Source: Leptolyngbya sp. SIO4C5
Lineage (GTDB): Bacteria > Cyanobacteriota > Cyanobacteriia > Phormidesmidales > Phormidesmidaceae
Direction of reading: 5' to 3'
DNA: 5,940 nucleotides
NCBI GenBank assembly: GCA_010671965.1
Contig: JAAHIC010000311.1
Location: 1-5,940 of the forward strand
The translations under genes were made by a program, and so were the position numbers. Positions within the stretch are counted from its first letter, which is position 1. Each line of letters starts with the position of its first letter. The notes under the pieces were generated by a model. The model was given only the letters and a program-made list of their open reading frames with translations. It did no database searches and was not told the DNA's origin. Below are positions 1 through 5,446 of this stretch, piece after piece.

Positions 1-31
1 TGCCTTATCTAAATTGTTAGTGTACAAATCA

Positions 32-394
32 TCATACTTTAGAAGGCAGCAATCTCATCCTCTCTTCAAATTCTGCTTTCGCGATCGCATCATTCATAAT
101 CTGAGAATGCAAAATTGCTGTCCACTCTTCGGCTCGTTTGACTAGTTCAGGCAATACCTGAATAAAGGCTTGCACCTGTTCCTGCACATCAAACGATTCG
201 AGAAAGTGTACCAAACTAAACATCACTTCTGGTTGCTCACAGGCATCATCCAGAATCAGGTGCAGACTGGGGAGATCAGCAGGGTCAGGGTTTTGAGCCA
301 GTTTTTCCAGGGTTTGTTCAAAGCGAGCAACTTCATCGGGCGATCGCAATAACCGATTTGCTTCTAGTACATCAATCAGTGGATTTTGACTCAT
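32..394 (-). CDS. Imm30-like immunity protein, small acidic helical protein
   Basis: A 120-residue, mostly helical, acidic cytosolic protein with no signal peptide or membrane segment. The central part, with Asp49-Asp50 followed by EVMFSLVHFLESF (56-68), then a helix with Trp91 and IMND (99-102), resembles the Imm30 family of immunity proteins from polymorphic toxin systems as I remember it; no alignment was possible. Such proteins bind and neutralise a cognate toxin domain encoded just upstream. The ATG at 392-394 is preceded by a purine-rich ribosome site GGAGAAGGAG (403-412) with 8 nt spacing, so the start is well supported, and the frame is intact to a TGA. Context agrees with the role: the gene directly upstream, in the same frame, is a broken toxin-like C-terminal domain. 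That the protein is real is fairly sure; the exact immunity family is less so, and its toxin here is probably inactive. Confidence 0.72.
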   Translation of the reverse strand: MSQNPLIDVLEANRLLRSPDEVARFEQTLEKLAQNPDPADLPSLHLILDDACEQPEVMFSLVHFLESFDVQEQVQAFIQVLPELVKRAEEWTAILHSQIMNDAIAKAEFEERMRLLPSKV

Positions 395-442
395 ACCGGA
401 TACTCCTTCTCCAAAAACACCCGTCCAAGCCGATTTGTTCAG

Positions 443-814
443 TTAGATAATTGCTCGTAAACCCTGCTTGACGATTTCTGTGTAGACGTCTTCTCGCTGA
501 TAGAGCGATCACAGATCTTGAATTTCTCTAGTAAGCACTTGCCTGGGAGAGAGGCTCAAATCTGGAGGTTGCCCGTAGGAAAGCGTTTGCCGATGACGAC
601 CATCTACCCCTGGTGCTGGATGCTCCATCGTGATAGCAATTCCCATATTGCGCGTATAGCCTGACACTTTAGCTGCCATGTATGCGTCGGAGGGCACATG
701 ATGTGGAATCAACTTATCACCTCTGCGACCTAATTTTAGTAACTCTCCATATCGCCCTACGGTTCCCTCTCCTGCCAAAAGCTTGGAAACTACTACTTTC
801 CTTCGACACACCAC
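443..814 (-). pseudogene. Decayed polymorphic-toxin C-terminal domain (HHxP type)
   Basis: An open frame from a GTG at 812-814 to a TGA at 509-511 encodes 101 residues that look like a toxin tip: AGEGTVGRYGEL (14-25), then PHHVPSDAYM (37-46), EHPAP (64-68) and GRHR (72-75). The histidine-rich HHxP...RH arrangement resembles predicted nuclease toxins at the ends of Rhs-like or secreted polymorphic proteins; the exact family is not certain. After the TGA the same frame continues with SLYQREDVYTEIVKQGLRAI, a natural amphipathic end, to a TAA at 443-445, so the TGA is best read as a mutated CGA (Arg) codon. Beyond the TAA the frame stays open up to the immunity ATG. Upstream, it is open only to a TGA at 863-865, and no delivery, repeat or pre-toxin region remains. 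There is no good ribosome site at the GTG. I call it a remnant; a truncated 101-residue product cannot be excluded. Confidence 0.6.
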
Positions 815-920
815 TGATTTTAGATGCTCATAACTTATACCAAGGTATGTGTTTTGAGCTTTTCAAGTTGAAAAAGTTGAAAAAATTATCAGTGCTATTA
901 GTGGATTCAGACTCTGGAGA

Positions 921-957
921 CTCATAGACAACCTCCCACTGCGCCCTCATAGACAAC
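921..957. repeat. Direct repeat CTCATAGACAAC, two copies 25 bp apart
   Basis: CTCATAGACAAC occurs exactly at 921-932 and again at 946-957. The second copy is followed by TTGAGG, so CCTCA (945-949) can pair with TGAGG (959-963). Two closely spaced copies of a 12-mer beside decayed genes resemble the repeated protein-binding sites found at some transposon ends, but no transposase or matching opposite end is visible, so the nature is unknown. Confidence 0.5.
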
Positions 958-991
958 TTGAGGCAGGATAACTCGTAATTCGAGGGAAAGT

Positions 992-1028
992 TTCCACCTA
1001 AGATCCTGTATGAGGGTCTTAGGTGGAA
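992..1028. repeat. Strong inverted repeat, 15-bp stem with 7-nt loop
   Basis: TTCCACCTAAGA (992-1003) is exactly complementary to TCTTAGGTGGAA (1017-1028). One T-G pair and two C-G pairs extend the stem inward, leaving the loop TGTATGA (1007-1013). Neither strand has a T-run after the stem, so it is not a typical intrinsic terminator. It could be a REP/MITE-like unit, an insertion-sequence end, or a structured RNA; nothing in the sequence decides among these. Confidence 0.65.
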
Positions 1029-1135
1029 TCACATCAGCCTAATGCCCCGACATGGCTAAGTAGGTAGAAGTATTCAGTATAACCACCCTCCTAAATGCTG
1101 AGAATTATCGAGGTGCGTTCGAGCGATCGCGTTCA

Positions 1136-1384
1136 TCAATGTTGAGCCTGTTCGCGATCGCTGCCAATCAGCAAATAGCGGGTTTGCTTTTGGTTGCGTT
1201 CCCAGGTCAGCGCCCGATCCAGCAGCACCGTATGCTGATGAACATAGACTTTGTTCCGTTCCAGCAGTTCCAGTGGGCCCGCAAAGCTGGTTTCAAAGTC
1301 GTCTAGCCCTTCCCGAAATCGACCCAGTTGATATTGCCAATTTCGGGGTGCATGTTGGGAAAGCTGAAGTGCTTCATTCAGTAA
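1136..1384 (-). pseudogene. Fragment of a TIR-domain signalling protein
   Basis: A minus-strand frame of 82 codons without a usable start runs from just after a TAA (1385-1387) to TGA TGA (1133-1138). Its second half contains FREGLDDFETSFAG, then NKVYVHQHTVLLDRALTWER and TRYLLIGSDREQAQH. This resembles the end of the TIR domain and the following linker in cyanobacterial TIR proteins that continue into WD40 or similar repeats; the identification is from memory of the family. In those proteins the next residues are typically WL, so the terminal TGA is probably a mutated TGG (Trp). The N-terminal TIR strands and any repeat domain are missing on both sides. The residues before FREG (for example NWQYQLG) fit less well and may come from a frameshifted or joined segment. 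It is a broken leftover and not expected to be functional. Confidence 0.5.
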
Positions 1385-1396
1385 TTAAGCTTAACC

Positions 1397-1474
1397 TCAA
1401 TAATCATCGATACTCAACGGATCCGCTTGGCCAGTCCCCCCCTCAGACTTGATGCTCAAGCAGAGCAAAATCAT
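1397..1474 (-). pseudogene. Possible C-terminal remnant ending GTGQADPLSIDDY
   Basis: A short minus-strand frame (25 codons from an ATG at 1472-1474 to a TGA at 1397-1399) ends in GTGQADPLSIDDY. A glycine-rich stretch followed by ADPLSIDDY and a stop looks like the C-terminal tail of a larger protein. There is no ribosome site and the body of the protein is absent. I do not recognise the family. It may equally be a chance frame, and is listed because it lies in a region of decayed minus-strand genes. Confidence 0.25.
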
Positions 1475-1618
1475 TAAGAGTTAGACAACAATGATGTTTC
1501 TAAAGTAGACTGCAATAAAGTATAGACATAAAGCTATGGTTTATTGGTTAAGTATTTACTGAAGTCTATCTTTGTAAACGCACAGAGTTCTGCCATCTTT
1601 AACAATACCTGTCCTGCG

Positions 1619-3052
1619 ATGTTGACATTAACTATTGTCTGGCTGGTCCTGCCGCTATTTCTAGGGCTAATTAGTTATTTGTTGCCGAGGGTAGCCCAAG
1701 TTATGAGCATAGGCGTTGCGATCGCTTCCTGCGCCTGCGGTCTCAGGCTGATTCTTGACCCGAATCCTCTCACCCTGAATCTGCTGGATAGCTTCGGGGT
1801 TACTCTGCTGCTAGATCCCCTAAGCGGTTTTTTTATCCTTACTAACGGGTTAGTGACGACGGCAGTACTGCTCTATGTCTGGCAAAGTGGCCGGTCCGCA
1901 TTCTTCTACACACAGCTGAGTATTCTTCACGGCTGCGTCAACGCCGTTTTTGCCTGTGCCGACTTCATGAGTCTATATGTGGCCCTAGAAGTTATCAGCA
2001 TTGCCGTTTTTCTACTCATTGCTTACCCTCGCACGGATCGAACCATCTGGGTGGCGCTGCGTTACCTGTTTATCAGCAATACGGCCATGCTGTTCTATCT
2101 GATAGGGACAGTGCTGGTGTACCAGGCTAACAACTCCTTCGCCTTTAGCGGTCTAAGCCAAGCCCCGGTTGATGCCATAGTGCTGATTTTGGTGGGATTA
2201 TTCACGAAAGGAGGCATTTTTGTCTCGGGCCTCTGGCTGCCCATGACTCACTCAGAAGCGGCAGTGCCCGTATCGGCCATGTTGTCCGGCGTAGCTATCA
2301 AGACTGGCGTGTTTCCCCTTCTACGCCTGGCCCAACTGATGGACAGTATGGATACGACCATTCGTCTCCTCGGCCTTGGCACTGCCGTTTTGGGTATAAC
2401 CTTTGCTATGTTTGAGACTGATATCAAGCGGATCTTTGCCCTCAGTACCATTTCCCAGATGGGGTTTGTGCTAGCGGCTCCTCAGGTGGGGGGCTTCTAC
2501 GCCCTGAGTCACGGGTTGGCTAAGGCGACCCTGTTTTTGACGACCGGCAGTTTACCCAGCCGCAATCTCAATCAACTGCGCCAGACTCCCATGAACCGAG
2601 CGGTCTGGCTGCCTCTCACGCTGGCGGGACTTTCAATTGCAGGCATACCGCTGCTAGTCGGGTTTGGGGCCAAAACTCTGACCTTGAAAAGTCTACTCCC
2701 CTGGCAGCAGATCGCCATGAATGTTGCGTCTGTTGGAACGGTCATCGTCTTTGCCCGGCTGATCTCTTTGCCCCATCAGCAAAAGACGGAAAAATCCACA
2801 GCTCCTGGCTTCTGGCCCGCCATACTGTTGCTGCTTGGCGGACTAGTGGTCGCTAGCGGATTCTACCTAAACGCTTACACCCCCGCCAACTTGGTTAAAA
2901 CTCCGGCTATCCTCGGACTGGGGTGGTTGGTCTATGCCCTGCTGGTACAAAAGGTTTCTGTCACTCTGCCCCGCGCTATGGAACAGATGGAACATCTTGT
3001 GGGGACGATGAGCCTGGTGTTAGTTGGCCTATTCTGGTTGGTTCTAGCATGA
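1619..3052 (+). CDS. Mrp-type cation:proton antiporter subunit D (MrpD/MnhD, NdhD5-like)
   Basis: A 477-residue integral membrane protein of the proton-translocating antiporter family (Proton_antipo_M), which includes NuoL/M/N, NdhD/F and MrpA/D. About 13-14 hydrophobic helices fill the chain. Family charged residues are present: Glu124 (VALEVIS), Lys197 (FTKGGIF), His211, Lys228 (IKTG), Lys270 (DIKRIFALSTISQMG), His298 and Lys302 (SHGLAKATLF), forming the expected proton path. The C-terminal MEQMEHLVGTMS...LFWLVLA agrees with the cyanobacterial MrpD/NdhD5 branch, so the protein looks full length. I chose ATG 1619 because MLTLTIVWLVLP begins the first helix; a TTG at 1544 would add 25 residues of less typical sequence. 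Neither start has a clear ribosome site. MrpD normally works with MrpA, B, C, E, F and G in Na+/H+ exchange; none flanks it here, so activity and role are uncertain. Confidence 0.88.
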   Translation: MLTLTIVWLVLPLFLGLISYLLPRVAQVMSIGVAIASCACGLRLILDPNPLTLNLLDSFGVTLLLDPLSGFFILTNGLVTTAVLLYVWQSGRSAFFYTQLSILHGCVNAVFACADFMSLYVALEVISIAVFLLIAYPRTDRTIWVALRYLFISNTAMLFYLIGTVLVYQANNSFAFSGLSQAPVDAIVLILVGLFTKGGIFVSGLWLPMTHSEAAVPVSAMLSGVAIKTGVFPLLRLAQLMDSMDTTIRLLGLGTAVLGITFAMFETDIKRIFALSTISQMGFVLAAPQVGGFYALSHGLAKATLFLTTGSLPSRNLNQLRQTPMNRAVWLPLTLAGLSIAGIPLLVGFGAKTLTLKSLLPWQQIAMNVASVGTVIVFARLISLPHQQKTEKSTAPGFWPAILLLLGGLVVASGFYLNAYTPANLVKTPAILGLGWLVYALLVQKVSVTLPRAMEQMEHLVGTMSLVLVGLFWLVLA

Positions 3053-3164
3053 CCCGGTATGGGAGGAATTCATCATGGAAGCCGGACAGACACTCCGATT
3101 AAATGGCCGTTCCAAGTTTGAGTTTAAGGCTGGGAAGATTTTGCGGTTGGTGGATCACAGCTAG
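3048..3164 (+). pseudogene. C-terminal scrap of a SnoaL/NTF2-like protein
   Basis: Overlapping the last codons of the antiporter gene in another frame, a plus-strand frame reads DPVWEF, then LNGRSKFEFKAGKILRLVDHS and a TAG at 3162-3164. The pattern of Gly-Arg-Ser, Phe-x-Phe, GKI and a final Leu-Val-Asp is typical of the last beta strands of SnoaL-like (NTF2-fold) proteins, normally about 130 residues. Only this end is present. An ATG at 3075 with a good ribosome site (GGGAGGA, 3061-3067) could yield a 29-residue peptide, but that would be less than a quarter of the fold. It is best read as a remnant left by recombination at the end of the antiporter gene. Confidence 0.45.
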
Positions 3165-3194
3165 CTCATTTTGGTGAGTAGCTCCCTTCTAGGG
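3159..3194 (+). terminator. Two adjacent hairpins, possible terminator without T-run
   Basis: AGCTA-G-CTCA (3159-3168) pairs with TGAGTAGCT (3175-3183), giving nine base pairs with one bulged G and a TTTTGG loop. CCCT-TCT-AGGG (3184-3194) follows at once. They lie at the end of the antiporter/SnoaL remnant and before the reductase promoter, where a terminator would be expected, but no T-run follows. Confidence 0.3.
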
Positions 3195-3230
3195 TCTATA
3201 GCTTGCTGTAAGGCTTGATAAGTGAAGCCA

Positions 3231-3236
3231 TATAAT
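3231..3236 (+). promoter_or_regulatory. Candidate -10 box TATAAT for the reductase gene
   Basis: A perfect TATAAT lies 32 bp upstream of the reductase ATG, suiting a short leader. No good -35 hexamer is found at 16-18 bp; TTGATA at 3215-3220 is too close. It could be a promoter relying on other upstream contacts. Confidence 0.4.
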
Positions 3237-3268
3237 TTCCTGTGCGTCTTCTCTCGAGGTTTCTATCT

Positions 3269-4015
3269 ATGAATAAGGTGCTGCTAGTGACAGGCGGGAG
3301 TCGTGGCATCGGCGCTGCCACCGCTTGTTTAGCTGCCGCTGAAGGCTACGATATCTGCCTCAGCTATCTCCAGAACCAAGCCGCCGCTAACAACGTTGTC
3401 CGTTTGGTCAAGCAGCAAGGCCGCAATGCCATTGCGATCGCTGCTGATGTTGCTTCAGAACCTGACATCCTTCGTCTCTTTGCTGAAGTAGACGAGCAGC
3501 TAGGCCCGCTCACGGCTTTGGTCAACAATGCAGGTATTCTAGAACCGCAAAAGAGGGTCGATAGCATGGAGGTAGCGCGGCTAAACCGCGTCTTCTCAAC
3601 CAACGTCATTGGCAGCTTTCTATGTGCTAGAGAGGCCATAAAGCGGATGTCTACTCTGCAGGGCGGTAACGGCGGTGCTATCGTCAACGTCTCATCCGGC
3701 GCTGCTCGGCTCGGCTCTCCTAATGAGTATGTTGACTATGCGGCCTCTAAAGGAGCCATTGATACAATGACAGTCGGACTGGCTAAAGAAGTTGCGGCTG
3801 AAGGCATTCGAGTCAATGCGGTTCGCCCCGCCTTCATCTACACAGATATTCATGCCAGCGGCGGTGAGCCAGACAGAGTAAACCGAGTAAAGTCATCCAT
3901 TCCCCTACAGCGCGGTGGCAAAGCAGAAGAAGTTGCACAGGCGATTCTGTGGCTGCTGTCAGACCAATCTTCTTTCACTACTGGTTCATTTATTGATGTC
4001 ATGGGCGGTGCCTAG
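3269..4015 (+). CDS. Short-chain dehydrogenase/reductase, YgfF-like SDR
   Basis: A 248-residue classical SDR, a soluble NAD(P)(H)-dependent oxidoreductase of normal family length. Visible motifs are the cofactor-binding TGGSRGIG (8-15), Asp60-Val61, NNAG (86-89), Asn112 in TNV, the catalytic serine in NVSS (140-143), and YAASK with Tyr157 and Lys161. Arg12 in the glycine motif hints at NADPH preference. Stretches such as LGSPNEYVDYAASKGAID, the IHASGGEPDRV segment and the AEEVAQAILWLLSD end strongly recall E. coli YgfF, annotated as a glucose-1-dehydrogenase-like SDR whose physiological substrate is not settled. After Arg186-Pro187 this copy has Ala where most SDRs have Gly. The ATG at 3269 has GAGG 10 nt upstream and starts just before the first Rossmann strand; an upstream GTG at 3242 would add nine unneeded residues. 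It appears to be a single-gene unit, and its neighbours do not indicate the substrate. Confidence 0.93.
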   Translation: MNKVLLVTGGSRGIGAATACLAAAEGYDICLSYLQNQAAANNVVRLVKQQGRNAIAIAADVASEPDILRLFAEVDEQLGPLTALVNNAGILEPQKRVDSMEVARLNRVFSTNVIGSFLCAREAIKRMSTLQGGNGGAIVNVSSGAARLGSPNEYVDYAASKGAIDTMTVGLAKEVAAEGIRVNAVRPAFIYTDIHASGGEPDRVNRVKSSIPLQRGGKAEEVAQAILWLLSDQSSFTTGSFIDVMGGA

Positions 4016-4032
4016 AGAAGCTATGCCGCGTC

Positions 4033-4064
4033 CCCTAAACTTTGGGTAAAGCCCCCTTTTAGGG
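4033..4064. terminator. Nested inverted repeat between convergent genes, possible terminator
   Basis: CCCTAAA (4033-4039) is complementary to TTTAGGG (4058-4064), enclosing a smaller CTTT-GGGT-AAAG hairpin (4040-4051). It lies 17 bp after the reductase stop, in the 163-bp gap between two converging genes, where a terminator serving one or both would be expected. Neither side has a T-run. The rest of the gap (4065-4178) holds a HIP1 copy at 4123 and no gene I can support. Confidence 0.35.
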
Positions 4065-4178
4065 CACTTGACAACAGATCATAAACAGCTCAGCGGATAA
4101 ACGCCGAAACTGCTTGGATGCAGCGATCGCGTTCTTGAGCTGGACAAGCCCAAAAATGAATTAGCCCAGCAGCCAGAA

Positions 4179-5210
4179 TTACCTCAGTACTGACTCAAGA
4201 GTGGCGGACTGCTCAAACGTACGAATTGACTTAGGCTGAATAAACACAGTCTGCTGAGGCTTGAACTGCAGTGTCTGAAATTGCTCGTGATTGAGGCAAG
4301 CGACAACAGATTGGGCATTTTCTAGCGTCATTTCTAGCCGAATGGTCCAGCCAAGATGGACGATTCGCTGAATGGTTGCTAGGGAACTGCCGTAGGTTGC
4401 CGTTGGCAAAATTTCAATATCGTGAGGACGCAAAAATACCTCGCCCTGGGCTGGCAGGTTTTGATGCAGCGATCGCCAGGTTGGATCGGGCGACAGCACA
4501 TTGACTGCCCCAATAAAACTCATGACAAACGGCGTAGCAGGATTTTCGTATATCGCTGCGGGTGAGCCAACCTGCTCAATTTGTCCTTGATTCATAATGA
4601 CGATTTCATCTGCGATTTCCATTGCTTCTTCTTGATCATGAGTGACAAAAACTGTCGTCACGTGAACCTCATCGTGTAGACGCCGGAGCCAGTCACGCAG
4701 ATCCTTGCGGACTTTTGCATCTAATGCGCCAAATGGCTCATCCAGCAGCAGCACCTGAGGCTCGATCGCCAATGCTCGTGCCAGCGCCACCCGTTGACGC
4801 TGCCCGCCTGAAAGCTGGACCGGATAGCGATCGCCCAGATTGCCTAGCTGTACTAGATCTAGCAACGTTTCGACCCGTCGCTTAATTCGCTCTCGCGGCC
4901 AGCGCTGAATCTCCATAGCAAAAGCGATATTTTTTCGCACGGTCAGGTGCTTGAACAGGGCGTAGTGCTGAAACACGAAGCCGACATTGCGGTCTTGCAC
5001 TCGTTGATGGGTCGAGTTGTGGGCAGACAGATAAATGCTGCCTGAATCTGGCACCTCCAGTCCAGCAATCAGCCGCAGCAGCGTCGACTTGCCTGAGCCA
5101 GACGGCCCTAGCAGCGCGACCAGCGAACCTGTTTTCACCTCAAGGCTGACTGGCTGTAAGGCTTGGAAGTTACCAAATCGCTTAGAAATATTTTCGACTT
5201 TAATGCCCAT
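4179..5210 (-). CDS. cysA: Sulfate/thiosulfate ABC transporter ATP-binding protein CysA
   Basis: A 343-residue ATPase subunit of the sulfate importer, acting on the cytoplasmic face of the membrane. The nucleotide-binding domain is complete: Walker [10 protein letters not shown] (35-43, Lys41), Q-loop Gln81 in FQHYALF, signature LSGGQRQRV (133-141), Walker B VLLLDEP (153-159, Glu158), D-loop GALD (161-164) and switch His191 in VTHDQEEA. After about residue 235 comes a C-terminal regulatory region with FLRPHDIEI (259-267) and a TOBE/CysA-type fold, as in sulfate importers. [18 protein letters not shown] matches the usual CysA start, so I chose the ATG at 5208-5210, with AAGGA 11 nt upstream. 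An in-frame TTG at 5222 would lie almost on the ribosome site. It is divergent from sbpA, which supports sulfate as substrate. Partner permeases CysT and CysW are not in the window. Molybdate or another oxyanion is a less likely alternative. Confidence 0.93.
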   Translation of the reverse strand: MGIKVENISKRFGNFQALQPVSLEVKTGSLVALLGPSGSGKSTLLRLIAGLEVPDSGSIYLSAHNSTHQRVQDRNVGFVFQHYALFKHLTVRKNIAFAMEIQRWPRERIKRRVETLLDLVQLGNLGDRYPVQLSGGQRQRVALARALAIEPQVLLLDEPFGALDAKVRKDLRDWLRRLHDEVHVTTVFVTHDQEEAMEIADEIVIMNQGQIEQVGSPAAIYENPATPFVMSFIGAVNVLSPDPTWRSLHQNLPAQGEVFLRPHDIEILPTATYGSSLATIQRIVHLGWTIRLEMTLENAQSVVACLNHEQFQTLQFKPQQTVFIQPKSIRTFEQSATLESVLR

Positions 5211-5295
5211 CGCGTTGTTCAATCCTTAGTTTATTCAAAAGGTTTACCGATCACGGGCGGTTCGTGAAGCGCGATCGCCGAAATAAGCTTCATCC

Positions 5296-5324
5296 ACGCT
5301 AAGCTCATTGATCCTGCATGTCAA
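5296..5324 (-). promoter_or_regulatory. Candidate promoter for cysA
   Basis: On the minus strand a perfect TTGACA (-35, 5319-5324) is followed after 17 bp by TAGCGT (-10, 5296-5301), a weak match. It lies about 86 bp upstream of the cysA ATG, leaving room for a leader that contains a HIP1 copy. The weak -10 could mean dependence on an activator; cyanobacterial sulfate genes are known to respond to sulfur supply through CysR, but no binding site can be named here. Confidence 0.4.
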
Positions 5325-5347
5325 GTAGAAACAATCTCAAGATGTAT

Positions 5348-5376
5348 TTGAAATGTTTTGTGATTCATATTAGATT
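5348..5376 (+). promoter_or_regulatory. Candidate promoter for sbpA
   Basis: TTGAAA (-35, 5348-5353) and TAGATT (-10, 5371-5376) are separated by 17 bp in an AT-rich tract, giving an expected transcript start about 60 bp before the sbpA ATG. The short element ATCT-CA-AGAT just upstream (5334-5343) is a possible operator, without further support. This promoter and that of cysA point away from each other, so one regulator could control both. Confidence 0.45.
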
Positions 5377-5446
5377 TTTTTGTGTTACAGTCTTTTCCTA
5401 AGGACAACCGCTTCGTTAACCCGTCCTCATTTTCTGGAGGTTATTC

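Larger units (their letters stand above)
815..1135. other. Intergenic stretch without a supported gene
   Basis: Only short frames are present on either strand. The longest of note is a 40-codon minus-strand frame at 828-950 that starts inside a direct repeat, has no ribosome site and matches nothing I recognise (it contains NFFNFFN). The stretch is AT-rich near 855-900, then carries a 12-bp direct repeat (921-957) and a strong hairpin (992-1028). Its position between two decayed gene fragments suggests a scar left by deletion or by a mobile element, but no transposase is recognisable. Confidence 0.5.

Noticed and set aside
682..927. Plus-strand 81-codon frame over the toxin remnant
   Set aside because: It lies opposite the toxin remnant, has low-complexity Leu/Lys sequence, and has no ribosome site or recognisable motif.
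1123..1161. Two GCGATCGC copies 31 bp apart, considered as a possible operator or repeat array
   Set aside because: HIP1 copies are scattered all over the window at about one per 540 bp, so a close pair is expected and needs no special role.
2248..2451. Minus-strand 67-codon frame inside the antiporter gene
   Set aside because: It is entirely opposite a well-supported membrane protein gene and its Arg/Val/Ser-rich sequence is typical of an antisense shadow.
3364..3687. Minus-strand 107-codon frame inside the reductase gene
   Set aside because: Antisense to a clear SDR with all motifs present; no motif or ribosome site of its own.
4082..4178. Minus-strand frame after cysA reading [20 protein letters not shown], considered as a small downstream gene
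   Set aside because: It has no start codon after the preceding stop, no ribosome site and no recognisable family.
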